Part shown: in pieces, positions 21,870 through 33,106 of the stretch | Position numbering within the stretch: position 1 is the stretch's first letter | Layout: every line of letters starts with the position of its first letter | Source: Haemaphysalis longicornis | Taxonomy: Eukaryota > Arthropoda > Arachnida > Ixodida > Ixodidae | NCBI GenBank assembly: GCA_013339765.2 | Contig: CM023449.1 | Span: 105,502,417-105,566,416, forward strand | Direction of reading: 5' to 3' | Length of the DNA: 64,000 nucleotides | Position numbers and translations under genes: made by a program | The notes under the pieces: generated by a model | Told to the model about the DNA's origin: nothing | The model's input: the letters and a program-made list of their open reading frames with translations, nothing else | The model's database searches: none

Positions 21870-22437
21870 ACTCCCCCCTTTGAGAAGGTTACTGGACTAC
21901 TTGGTTTAGTTAATTCAAAAGCAATTTAGAAGGACCACTTGGTTCATCTAGCCTTTAGCAATAAAAGCAAAAAAAACTCCTCGAAGGAGTTAGGTATAGC
22001 CACAAATGAACCCCTTACCCTTTCTGCCTTTGAGGTAATCCCCACTCTCTCTCACATCCACTAAAAACACAACCTATTTACTAGCCTTTCGAAAGGGACG
22101 GAATACTTTAGCACACCAACAACGCAAAATTGCTAAAATCACTAAACGCGAGTGACAAAGAAATTGGGTCATGTCTTCGGGGCGCGTAAGCGCCGTAAGC
22201 AAAAGATAACTGAACCTATAACACTAATGCTCGCTATAACTGCACACACACATAACCATTCCGGCACTACACCAGAACAAAAATAAGAACGACTGGCCAA
22301 GCACAGGGACAATTTTTCAGCCAATAAAAGGAAACGTTACGAAAGTTTGCATTGTCACTATGCGCAGGCGCGCAGATGTTCTCCTTGACGGCGTCGCACG
22401 ATAGCGTTCCTTTTAGAATGTTCAGCTGTGCTTCAGC

Positions 22438-23054
22438 TCACTTTCCGTGCACAGCAAGTTCACTTCGGTGCACGGATCGAGCACCCGTCGCGCACAACCA
22501 CCGCACACACACATCACCGTATAAAAATGACGGGTGAACGGGAACGTTCACGTACGTCGTGGCAGTGTTAAGGCTGGGAGGCAATTTAGTGGTGGCCTCA
22601 ACAAGCAACATTGTGAAGGTGCGACAGTGCATCCGCGTTTGCGTTGTTTGATCCCTTCCTGTGAGGTAAACCACAACGTTGTAGCGTTGCAAGGCTAATG
22701 CCCACCTTGCCAATTTAGCCCCATGAGGCGAACGCGACTTCAGGGGAGATGAAGATGGAGTTGTTTCGCAAAATGCGACTTCGATTTCGCTTCTATAGGC
22801 CTAGTGACCATGCTTCCCCTATGCCCCTCCGTAAGGCAAAGCTTCGTGCTGGCAGCGTGAGCGAGGGTTGGTGTTGGAGCGGCATGGCGGCCCGCGAACG
22901 CGACGACCTTCTCGGGTTCATACTTTCCCTTACGTACAAGGTGCCCCTCAGCAACAACCTCACATGCATCCGTTATTACCGAAAACCGCTCGTGCACGCT
23001 ATGGGCATTCTGAGCAGTGGCCTGGCAAAGCGAGTTTTTCAGCTGTCCCAACAC
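22438..23054 (-). pseudogene. G2 RNase H remnant
   Basis: The frame 23054-22740 includes FSVITDACEVVAEGHLVRKG and EKVVAFAGR, matching the start of Gypsy RNase H with its first catalytic Asp. The frame 22713-22438 begins ARWALALQRYNVVVYLTGRD, matching the end of the domain. The middle is damaged. No integrase follows: 21890-22430 holds no recognisable domain. Confidence 0.65.
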
Positions 23055-23058
23055 GCAC

Positions 23059-24333
23059 TCATCGTGGCGTTACTTGGGACACAAGTATGTGACAACTTGC
23101 ATGGACGCAGCACTTAGCGCTTTGCAACCCTTCTTTCGCGACGTCCGACCGACCGATCTCGGTAATGACTACCACGGACACGAAATCTACAAAGCTCAAT
23201 CTCAGACACAGGTTTTGCCAGACCGCTGGTTGCGTTTCATTCCTCTGTTTCAACTGTAGCTGCCTCATCACATGCTTTTCTCTCCCCTTCGCAACCTTCT
23301 CTCGAGCTCCCATTCTTTGTTTCGCAGTCTCCACGCTGCGTTTTGGTGTTCTCCATTAGCCTCCTCAGGTACACTCGCACCATGGAGACTACCTAATCCC
23401 CACGACATCACCGTATCATTTCTATCCTCTTCAAATGTTTTAACTTCTTATCTCTGGCTAATCGCGTTCTTTCTCACTTGCTCTTCCCTTTTCTGCAAGT
23501 TCCACCCAGTCTACATTCTCAGCTCCTTATCCGCTTTTAAATCCCGCTTTTCCTAAGCCTGATTGTGAACTCCGTCTCTTTTTCGCTCGTTCTTGTCACA
23601 CGCTTCAACGCATTCTCCTTCCTTTCTATACTGGGCGAGCTCCTGAACTTGCGGCACGGAGTTCAATTTCTCTTGTTAATTTTGAGTGGATTATGGAATG
23701 CGTTGGGCCCCAAGACTTTCCTGCACGACACCAATCTCCTCCGGTCCACCGAATCAAATTTGAGTGCTGCCCGTGCTAACAATTTTGGAGTGTATTATCT
23801 CAGTCTCTGGTGCAAACGTAACTTGCGTCCCCACATTTGTAGCAAGAAAGGTATTATTTGACTCTCAGGTTCCACCAGATGCGCTTAGCTCAACGCCCCT
23901 CATCGGCAGTTCTGTTTCCACGGAAATGAGCCCGGCTGACTTGCTGACCTCGTGTGCGAACTCACAAACCTACATTCTCCACATAATTTTGCACTTCACA
24001 ACACTTGGTGGCACCATTCAACTTTGCGGTCAGCATAGACCTAGCTGGGTCCATGCAAGATCTTCGCTCGCCTGCGCCCCACCCTGATGGGCTTTGTACA
24101 CTGCACACCCGCTCCAACTGTAGTCTGTGCAAACGCTCGTGCTCTTCAAGCTGAAAATGATACATGGCGATCCGCTCCTCTGACTCCAGCTTCAGTTTTT
24201 CAAACTCTAGTTCCGTTCCTCTAATTATTATCACGTCGGATTTTACACAGAGAAACTCTCCAGCCGCCGTGTCTCGTTGAGTTTGCGCCCTCGTGTGTCT
24301 GACCATTTCTGTCTCCTTCCGCCATGTTCCCAA
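23059..24333 (-). pseudogene. G2 gag-like coiled-coil region
   Basis: The frame 24333-23962 contains a charged coiled-coil segment (ELEFEKLKLESEERI, then FQLEEHERLHRLQLER) of the type found near the start of long gag proteins in arthropod Gypsy elements. Downstream, near 23845, CYKCGDASYVC looks like the start of a broken CCHC knuckle. The rest to 23059 is poorly conserved, with KHVMRQLQLKQRN-like charged sequence. This identification rests on position and composition more than on a clear domain. Confidence 0.45.
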
Positions 24334-24580
24334 GAATGTTCCTCATGACTAGCACGCAATCTACAAACTCAGCCTACACCGCCACAACGAAGCGCACAAA
24401 ATCCCACTCACCCGCACCTTTGGTGGTCGGATGCCACATCGTTGTCTCCGTGCGGCCCATTCAACCTAACGGGCTACAAAACGAACGCTCTGTTCCGTGC
24501 GAAACTCGGCAGGTGTCGATGGTGGTGGGCTTGCGTTCACTCGCTGGTCTTGGCTAGGGCCTGGTGCTTTCTTCTGCGAA

Positions 24581-24598
24581 ATCCTATCGACTGCGCCA
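24581..24598 (-). other. G2 primer-binding site
   Basis: On the minus strand, TGGCGCAGTCGATAGGAT lies just downstream of LTR B. The TGGCG...CAGGATT pattern resembles the 3' end of tRNA-Ser in reverse complement, a known primer for several Gypsy groups. It marks the LTR-internal junction. Confidence 0.6.
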
Positions 24599-24608
24599 GT
24601 AAAGATTG

Positions 24609-25699
24609 TTGTTCTTTCCCAGTAGTTTGGTGTCGATCAGGAACCCAATCGCCTGGGCTCTGTTTGATTTGGCAGGAGGTCGCAGGGCGATGGTTTTGAA
24701 GCTCACGGTGATGGTGACCGAATTGACGAATTCGAGGCGTTTATAGTGGATAAGAGAAACGAAGAGTTTATACGTGACTATTTGCATTAAGGTAACAGGA
24801 TACATGAGTAACAAAAAGAAAAAAAACTTCAAACTGCAGTTAGACACTAGGTCTAAGTGCGAACAAGTCAGTCGAGCTTCACAAACTTCCGTCTAACTCT
24901 GCTATGCTCGGAGCGACAAGGAACGGCTCGAGAAACCACAAAAGGGACTCTGTTCCCGCCGCATGATCCGTCTAGTTGCCCGGAACACAGCTGTACCGTA
25001 AACTTCGAACGCGATCTTCCAGTCTGGCTCTTGCTTAGGGGGCACACAAATCCCAACCTAGCTTCTAGTGGTCGAGACTCCTTGTCTCGCCGGGAACTGC
25101 CTAGCTGAGAGCTCAGACGAAGAACGCTTTCTAACGGCCAAGTTCGGCCTTATAACACCTCGGTATTACTCTCTCTCGGGAACGCCCCTCCAGCTTCCGT
25201 ACCGCATAAGAGAGGGCCCTCATCAAACTCATGTATACAGCTGTCACTCAGCCATCTGAGGAATATTCAATAAGGCGCCACCACCTTCGGGTCAAAAGCT
25301 GGCGGGTGGGCGCGCAAGCACGCGGCAGCGAGTCTCATGCCTCCGAAGGAATAGGTGCAAAGCGGCAGCTACCAAAAGCTGGCCGTCCCGATGTTGGCGC
25401 GATAGAACAATGGAATCTCGCAGAGAAGCTACCGCGCGGTCAGACCACGGTGATTACCCCTTCTTTGACCGCTACGTCAACAATTCTCGGAACTTAAAAG
25501 GGCCGTCTGCATTCCTAAACGAAATTATTCCCTCAGATTCCCGTGCAGACAAACAGTCTCCCGAACGCGCCGCATCGAATTCGTGTGGGCCACATTGTAG
25601 CATCGGCAGTGCTGTGCCGCTAGAGCGAGTGGCGGGGATCTTTATTTTCACACGCGTGGCCGGGGCGCCTTGCCACTGACCCCATGAGTGGACCTTACG
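24609..25699 (-). repeat. G2 LTR B (5' side)
   Basis: About 1.09 kb, homologous to LTR A without the duplication. Its low end (...GAACAACA in element orientation) is followed within about 10 bp by the primer-binding site. Its high end is preceded by a C-run/TGAGAAGG tract like the one beside LTR A, which is unexpected for a true 5' LTR. Confidence 0.6.
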
Positions 25700-25860
25700 T
25701 ACCCCCCCTTTGAGAAGGTCACTTACAACTCAATTTTTGTTGTCAATAAGTTGGCAATAAGAAGGGCACCGACTTGTCCACCTAGCCTTAGAATAAAAGC
25801 AACGGAAAAAACCCGCTACAGATTTCGATTATTCTCCGCACAAATGAACCCTGGACGAAG

Positions 25861-27076
25861 CTTGTTGCTCATTGTGATCTATTTTTAATTTTTACTCAGT
25901 GATGTACACTCTCGTTATGCCCTGCCCCAATATTTAAGCATTATCTTATTTACGGCATCGACTGCATCCAACGTAAAAATGCAATGATCAAACTTCACAG
26001 TTTTGGAGTGTTTTCTTCAAGTTTGGGGTGGTAATTTTTAGCGACGTTCTTACACCAAACCATCACTATAAACGTAGTAAAGGCTAAACAGATGACTTAT
26101 ATTTCAACGTACGCCTTGTGCCATGCCTACATTTTTAGAAGTATTCAAAACATTGGGTCGTTTCAAAAGCCGTAGTTACAAGGTGTGTGGTGTGTGACAA
26201 AGCGCAGGTTACAAGTTATGATTACAAGCAACCTAATTGTTCTCGATCTCGGAGAATTAACTCAGATGCTCGGTGCATGCGTCGGTCTTTTTGTAGTTGT
26301 TTTATAACATAACCGTTCCGGCACTGAACCAGAACGGATTTTTTCCGTCTTGAATATTTTACTGACATGCGCGGAGACCATGACAAATCTTGTTTCAGAG
26401 TGTGTGACCGATGCTTGAAACTTGTGATAGCCTTAACAGTTCTTGCAGCAAACAATTAGGCAGCGTTATCAGGTGCCTCATGAAGCGTGGTCAGTGTCTT
26501 TTCAAGACTAATAAATGTGATGCCATATCCAAAGTCTTGTGCCATGTTCAGTGTTACGACAGAAAGAAGGAGCTGATTCGTATGAGAGCCTGTGCGTCAG
26601 CATTCCTTGTCTTCTTTTTAGGGGCGTGTGCCCAGACACACACATGTAAATCTTTCGTTTTATTTATGATGTAGGGAACGTATTGTCACCGGCATACTGA
26701 GCAATGTGTGGCCTCATACATATACGGCCTGATCCTGACTGGATCACTTTGACCCTTACTTCACGCACCCTGCATTATTTATAGAGGAATAAAAATGAAT
26801 ATGAGAACTGCTCTTTAATAGATCACTTATTACTATTTCAGGGAAGTGCTCAAACTAATATATGCTAGTCAACGTAAATAAATCATCATGCAAGAAAATA
26901 ACGACGAATAGGAACCTTTTGACTTCTGCTACATCGTAAATCTTACAGCACTTACCAGTGAACACAAGCACAAAAATCTAGGTTGAAGGTTAACGTCAGA
27001 CCTAAGGTGGGATACGCATACCGATTGCCTTACTTCTTCCGCTAAGCAACGATTACTTTTTCTCGGAATCCTTCGA
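25861..27076. other. Non-coding stretch
   Basis: About 1.2 kb with only short frames. The longest (26411-26674, +) has no recognisable domain. It may include the unrecognised 5' end of LINE-B near its upper limit. Confidence 0.5.
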
Positions 27077-28060
27077 TTGCCACCCTCGTTAACAAAATTC
27101 CAAGCATACAAAACCCGTTCATGGAATCTACAAATACTGTGTGATTTTCTGATATCCAGACTAACATTCGTCAGTGGACATGGCAGCAGAAAAACCAGCA
27201 CCATGTCCAGCAACCCTTTTTGCTTTGTTCTACAGGTTAGTTGCTATCGATATGCAAAATGTTACCAGAGTGATAAGCGTTTTGTGATTCTGCTGCTATG
27301 CCGTGTTTGTGCTAAATGCAGATATATACTTGTTGCAAAGACTTTGTTGCTGGGAGGTGACGTTGAGATTAACACGGGGCCAACTAAACCCAACCACAGC
27401 CAGACTTCCAATGACATGTATACCCGGTTGAAAGCACTAGGTGCGAAGATTGCGAAAAACCATGCCGAAGTATTGTCCCAGCTGTGTGATGTGAAATCTA
27501 TTTAGCTCAGTCTTGAGAAAAAAATGTCAGATGTTAATACAAGGGTGTTAGCTGTTACAATATAAAGTAGCAGCAATTGAAGGCCAAAGTAACCTTGACT
27601 TAACGGGCACAGTATGTGACGTTGTACGCACCGAAACTGCTCCCCTCGCTCGTCGTCTTGATGAGTTTGAAGACAGATCCCGGCGCGAGAACTTGTTATT
27701 TCATGAACTTCCTCATAACCCGAATGAGACATGGGAGGATGCTGAAAAAAAAGGTGAGGGAGGTGTTGCGATCTACTTTGAAACTGCAGCTTTCTGATGA
27801 GATATGAGGCTATTTCGCGGGCTCATCGGCAGGGAAAATTTTCTTCCGATAAGCGCCGTCCATTGATTGTAAGATTTTCCAGCTATAGAAATAAAGAAGC
27901 CATTTATCTGCCGAAAAGAGCTTGAAAAGGGGGATGTTAAAGTAAGCGAAGACTTCTGTGTTGCCACACGTGCATCGCGGAGAAAGCTCATCCATTTCGG
28001 AAAGGCCAGTGGTGAGCAGTATTCCGTTAGGTACACCAAATTGTTTATTATAAAAATGCT
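27077..28060 (+). pseudogene. LINE-B ORF1 with 2A-like motif
   Basis: The first frame (27077-27505) has a hydrophobic stretch then LLLGGDVEINTGP (GDVEINTGP at 27356-27382). ORF1 proteins of several LINE clades carry a 2A-like DxExNPGP ribosome-skipping sequence here; this copy has Thr for the first Pro. Later parts, in other frames, read RAHRQGKFSSDKRRPLIVRF and KEAIYLPK (27810-27920), then a KLIHFGKASGEQYSVRY-type end (27985-28030), the usual ORF1 nucleic-acid-binding region. Stops and shifts separate them. Confidence 0.7.
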
Positions 28061-28199
28061 ACTTGTATGTTTCTTCGGCCGACTGCGTCACCGAAATTGA
28101 TTGTTCCCGCATCCAAAGACGTGCCTTCTGCATAGCTATGTCCAAATCGCCTCCTAAATTCTACTACTGATGTTAATTTTCTTTCACTAACATCCGCAG

Positions 28200-28850
28200 A
28201 GTTATGAGTAAGCGGGATGACCTGTCATAATTATCGACACTTGCGGTGCAGATATTGTTGTCCTTACTGAAACCTGGTTATCAGAAAAAATTTCAAGCAA
28301 TGAAGTGAATAACACGGAAAAACATTTGAATTTGTTTTGGGCTGACCATTTTGAAAGACTAGGAGTAGGAGTTGCAATTGTGGTTGCTGACAGCATTTCG
28401 TGTCTTCACGTACACTTACCACCTTACCTTGCGTGTGTTTGCGTGTGCATGCGCACCGGCTTCCGCGACTTCGTACTATGCGCATGCTATCGAGCCCACA
28501 CGGCTCCTTTGACAGGTGCGCGGATCTTCACAATGCAAATAAACGGCGTTATCATGCTCCTATAATTCTGCTAGGCGACTTCAATTTTCCTAAAATTACG
28601 TGGCCCGTTTCTGATCTTGCCACTCCTGGTTTAACTAGTGAAGCGGTGAGCTTTTTTATTTATGTTCAGATGTTGGTCTCACCCAAATTATCAATCAACC
28701 TACCAGGATTTCCAATACAAGCGCTAACACACTGGACCTTATTCTAACTATGTGTCCCGATCTCATTCATTCCTTAATATTTTTGCCTTGCTTAAGCGAT
28801 CATTTAGTGACCAACTTTTCCCTCAAAGGCGTAATTACTCATCCTCCGAA
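28200..28850 (+). pseudogene. LINE-B endonuclease
   Basis: The blocks are in order but in several frames: DIVVLTETWLSEKISS near 28250, FWADHFERLGVGVAIVVAD near 28340-28390, a CYRAP-like block near 28485, ILLGDFNFPKITWP near 28565-28605 (the GDFN catalytic region), a block like NQPTRISNTSANTLDLILT near 28700, and SDHLVTNF near 28800. This is the complete set of EEP-endonuclease motifs used for target-primed reverse transcription. Confidence 0.75.
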
Positions 28851-29419
28851 AAAATTTAATTAGATTTGATACTACAGTAAGGATGATTTTTCAGCTATTA
28901 ACCGTGGACTTGCAAGTTTTTTGGACAGTCATGCCTAACTTTTTTATACGGTCTGTTGAAAGCAACTGGTCCCTTTTCAAGTCTAAAATACAGTACGTTG
29001 TAAATCACGTAATTGCCTGTGAGCATCGATCCCCTTGGTTCAACGTATCGCTGAAACTCTGATCCAACTAAAAACGCGGCTGTTTCGTAAAGCAAAAAGA
29101 AATGATAGCTTTCATTGTTGGTCCGCGTATCTCGCGTGCTCTGCCATTTAAAAAGGCGCTTTAAGGATGCCAAAACGTGTTTCTTTCCCATGACACACTA
29201 CCTACGCTCCTTGTTGAGAAATATAAAAAACATTTGCAACATTGTTGGTAACAAACCAGTGAATACTGTTTCACTAACCCATTGTGATGGTGCCGTAATC
29301 CCACCGTCTCCGTGTTGTGCTGTGTTAAAAAAACTCGGTATGTTCAAAATCATTTTCACACTCCCTTGTTCAAATGCCACATTTTGTTCATGCTGATTTT
29401 TCTACTATGGATGCTGTAC

Positions 29420-30935
29420 TCTTGGATGTGGATGGTGTTGTGAAATTGGTTAGAAATTGATCAGGTGTAGACGGCATCAACGCAAAGGTTTTGAAAACTA
29501 CAGAGATGTACTCGGCTGTGATATTACGCAATCTATTTTATCAATGCTGTATTTCGGTCTCATTACCTAACAATCTGAAGATCGGTAGACTTCTGCCAAT
29601 ATTTAAATATGGTGACCCATTTTCCCCATTATTATAGGCCGATATCAATAACGAGTGTTTCCTGTAGTATTTTTGAGCACATAATATATTCTAATGCGGT
29701 TAAATGTGTAGAAGATAACTCAATTTTTACCCCTAAGCGACATGGTTTCCGTAAATAATTTTTTTGTTAGACTCAACTATATGTTTTATACATGACATTG
29801 CTACTGCTGTTGATAACGAACATTGCATTGATAGTATTTTTATTGATTTGTCTAAGGCTTTTGATTTTGTTAATCATCAATTACTTGCATGTAGTTAAGC
29901 AAACTGAAGGTTGACCCAAACATTTTTTCTTTTATTTATAAATTTTTTATCTAATAAAACTCCGAATAAATAAACTCCGAATAAAGTATCCGAATAAATT
30001 TCATTCACCAAACTCTCCAGTGACAGCAGGGGTAGGACAGGGTTCAGTGCTGGATCCTTTGCTTTTCTTGATTTATGGTATTGAACTGTCGTCAGTAGTT
30101 ACTTCAATCATTAGGTTGTTCGCAGATTATTGCGTTATTTATAGAACTATTACTGCAAATTCTGACACTTCGATACCTTAGAGTGGCCTCCATATATTAC
30201 TACATTTTGTAACACACAAAAAATGCGTCTCAATACTAACACATGGGAAACAATTAGATTTTCGCGTAAGCCTAATACCTACAATATTTACGACTACTAC
30301 ATCCAGAGCTCTAAACTAGAACTTGTTGCTTCATACAAGTATTTAGGAATTCATTACACCAACAACCCTTTTGGCCACTTCATGTAAATTTTATTTTTTA
30401 TAATGCCAACCGTAAGCTTGGGTACGTGCGACGAAATTTCTCTATGGCGCCTGCACAGCCTAAATTACTGTTATATAAAACTTTAATTCGGCCTAAACTT
30501 GAGTACGCGTGTTTGGTGTGGGGTCCCTATTATGATTATCTCATTAACGTGTTGGAAATAGTTCAAAATCGTAGTGCACGCTTCATCAGTTCTAACTATA
30601 CTCGTACATCTAGTGTTCCTGCTATGAAACGAACTCTAAACCTTTCCAACGTAGCCCTATGCAGAAAAATTGCCCGTTTGTCTGCCTTTTATAAAATATA
30701 TTTTTCAGTCGCATGCCTCAAAACTGAACTTTTTTCTGCGCCGTCATATGTTATCACCCTGTATTGACCATCTCTATAAGGTATACTTTCCCTACTGCAA
30801 CAATAACTTATTTTTTGCCTCTTTCATTCCCAAAACTGCTAACGAATGGAATCGCCTGCCCCCCGCAATAGCTTATATGATCGATGTACCTTCATTTAGG
30901 ATTGCCATCGAAATTTGCTTTTGTTCCTTATAATT
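29420..30935 (+). pseudogene. LINE-B reverse transcriptase
   Basis: Blocks include SGVDGINAKVLKTT (29460), LPNNLKIGRLLPIFKYGDP (29570), FIDLSKAFDFVNHQLL (29840, first catalytic Asp) and a GQGSVLDPLLFLIYG block near 30040. The YxDD box at 30119-30130 reads FADY, losing the second Asp. The thumb and C terminus are seen in frames 30426-30767 and 30670-30933 (LIRPKLEYACLVWGPYYDY; ANEWNRLPPAIAYM). The linker between endonuclease and RT (28850-29420) is weak. Confidence 0.8.
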
Positions 30936-31116
30936 GCACTTATTCTATTGACTCTGTTGTGTATGCCACTTACATTTTTGTGGTCCACTATTGTTTTCTT
31001 TATTGTTGTTCCCAATGATTTGTTTTCCTTTTGTTTTTGTCTGGTGATGATGCCAGTAACCACTCCCTTGTGTAATGTCCTCTCGGGTTTGAAAGTATTG
31101 AAATAAATAAATAAAT

Positions 31117-31700
31117 TGATTAGAAAAAACCAGTACAAAGGATGGCCAAACAATTCATCCATAACAAATTTAAACGTGAACACGCTCCCACTAACCTCCT
31201 AGCTAATTCTAGACTTTTAATGCTAGAAGCACAAGCGAAACAAACACGCCTAAACTTTATTTTGTCAACGCCTACATAATGAATATAAAATTGACATTTC
31301 AAGGTACATTTCTTACTTGAAAACAGATGCTACAAGGCACTATAAATACACTAATGATGAGTTTATAGCTTCCTTTTTCCAGTTTCCATCCAATAATAGA
31401 TTATGCTTAGCCCTATCCCCACTAACGCTAAGTCGCTGTCTGCTTTCTGACAGAAAATTTAAAAATCTCCTGGATTGTTTAAATCTCCAATGCTATTAAG
31501 TGAGCACGCAAACCTGTACTTGTAAAAATTGTATATAATATGCAGTGTGAATTGTCTTTGTGTAAAGTGCAAAGTTGCTCTCACTCATTTCTTGTACTTA
31601 TAGCTTAACAGTTGGCGTGAGGACAGTTCTGGGTAGCTGTACATTGTCCCCACCTGCTCTGGTCTCAGTATAGACCAGCAGTATTGTAAATAAATATAGA
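31117..31700 (+). other. Unidentified LINE-like 3' fragment
   Basis: Directly after the LINE-B tail, plus-strand frames 31260-31499 read YLKTDATRHYKYTNDEFIAS and LSRCLLSDRKFKNLLDCLN before a stop. The following 200 bp ends in TAAATAAATATAGAT, resembling a LINE tail. I do not recognise the peptide and call it a possible 3' end of another LINE on position and layout only. Confidence 0.35.
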
Positions 31701-32827
31701 TCGCGTGGCAATGTCACCCCGAATAAAAATATCTCAAACTACAGGAAAGAATGGTTCGCTTTTCGTATTATTTTCATCAAATTAAATGCAGTTTACTTAA
31801 GAGCAAAATTATAAAGAGCTGCAAGGGTGACAAGATTCCATTTGCAACAGTTATAGGTGACTATTAGAGGCTGTGTAAGCCGGCTATTGCTAATCATTGT
31901 GTTGCGGATTTGTTCAAAAAAAGGATGAACGGCCCCTGTTTACGTGAAGCAGAATTGGAGCTGTAGCAATGTTTTTAATATACCTGTCAAAAACCTCTAG
32001 AAGAGTTAATATTTTAAAATGAACTCTTCATTTTGCAGTTCCCGTACGTGGCTCAACACGAAGGCACAACCTGTTCCAGCACTAAAAGACTGCGTCTGTG
32101 GCGACTACCGAGAAGAGTGTGAAGTTCATGAGAAAGAATTTGCTCTCTAACTTCAACACACGAAGTGAAATTACCGACCCAATTAATAAAAAAACTGATT
32201 TATTTTGTTTGCTGGTTCACTATGAAACCCTTAGTGATTACGGGCCAATAAGCAAGTTGTGAATTGTGGAGTATGGGGCATGCAAGTCACGCCAAACTCT
32301 TGCTGTTTGATTTGTCACAATGGTAACTATACGGACCAAAAAATAGGCCTCTACAACGATAGGCCAAATAGGCCAACCACAAAACCCAACGCCACAGCCC
32401 GGCGAGCTGGCAAGCCGCCAATTCCAACATGCACAATTTTTAAATGCGCTGGATGTCCAAGAGAGTGACAATGTTTCGCAATGTTTGGTGGCAGCCATAT
32501 GGCCATATTTTGACTGCCACAGTTTGGTTGCCGTCGCAGCGAGAGCAAACTGAGGCCAAGATCAGCGAGGCTGGCCAAAGGAACAAGGCAAACATGCCCA
32601 GTAGGCTACTGATTAATCTTTCACAGACAAACACGTACCCCTAATTTAATTTTTACCAATGTTGGCGGGGTGGTTTGTCAAAATGCCTGAAAAACGCATT
32701 CAAAAAATTGGCGCAGCTTGCAGTAATTGTGCAACGCTTGCGATACCGCAAATCTGGCGGTCCTTCCTCCTCCGTCGGGGACCCGGCTGCTCAACCAAAC
32801 ATTTCCAAACTCGCCGCTAAAGGTTCT
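31701..32827. other. Non-coding stretch flanking the I-clade LINE
   Basis: AT-rich to about 32240, then more balanced sequence. No gene or repeat family was recognised. A short inverted pair GTGGCAG/CTGCCAC lies near 32490-32520. Confidence 0.5.
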
Positions 32828-32843
32828 CTACGACTTGCAGGCC
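32828..32843. repeat. Target-site duplication of I-clade LINE 2, left
   Basis: CTACGACTTGCAGGCC matches CTATGACTTGCAGGCC at 43571-43586 (15 of 16), bracketing a 10.7-kb block. Confidence 0.85.
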
Positions 32844-33106
32844 CGCGCACGGGGCACCTTGAGTAATTTTGGTGACGGTATTGACGACATCGCGGACCCC
32901 GAGCCCCAATATATAAGTTGTGATCTACAGTGACGATGTGTTTTAAGGCGAACGGTGAACGGCCTCAAACGGTGGCCGTGGGAGCCCAGCTGAAGCTCCG
33001 GCGGATGGGCTCCCTTTGTGTTTACCAGGCAGGGAGCTCCGGCACCTCTTGAACTATCAGGGTAAGGCTGATTAAGAAAGTTGCCCCATCTCCCTGCTTT
33101 TATACT
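32844..33106 (+). other. Putative 5' UTR of I-clade LINE 2
   Basis: The sequence between the left target duplication and the first ORF1-like frame. It holds a repeated GGGAGC/GGAGCTCC motif near 33000-33045. Full-length I elements carry an internal promoter here, but I see no clear motif to name. Confidence 0.5.

Larger units (their letters stand above)
20280..25860 (-). mobile_element. Ty3/Gypsy element G2, internally deleted, long LTRs
   Basis: Two homologous blocks (about 20280-21869 and 24609-25699) flank an internal region with, in minus orientation, a primer-binding site, gag-like sequence and RNase H remnants. RT core and integrase are missing, so the internal part is deleted. Homology continues beyond each block at its high-coordinate side (21870-22010 and 25700-25860), including a C-run that reads as a polypurine tract on the minus strand. 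Either the LTRs extend further than drawn or the high-coordinate LTR belongs to a tandem copy. Confidence 0.65.
27077..31116 (+). mobile_element. LINE-B: near full-length CR1/L2-type LINE, decayed
   Basis: The order is ORF1 with a 2A-like motif (27077-28060), EEP endonuclease (about 28200-28850), RT (about 29420-30930), then a 3' UTR and an AAATAAATAAAT tail at 31101-31116. Every ORF has stops. The 5' limit is uncertain and no target duplication was found. It is a different family from LINE-A and LINE-C, judged by the tail and the C-terminal sequence. Confidence 0.8.

Noticed and set aside
22749..23861. Series of plus frames of 90-120 codons
   Set aside because: They are antisense to the G2 gag/RNase H remnants and show no domain themselves.
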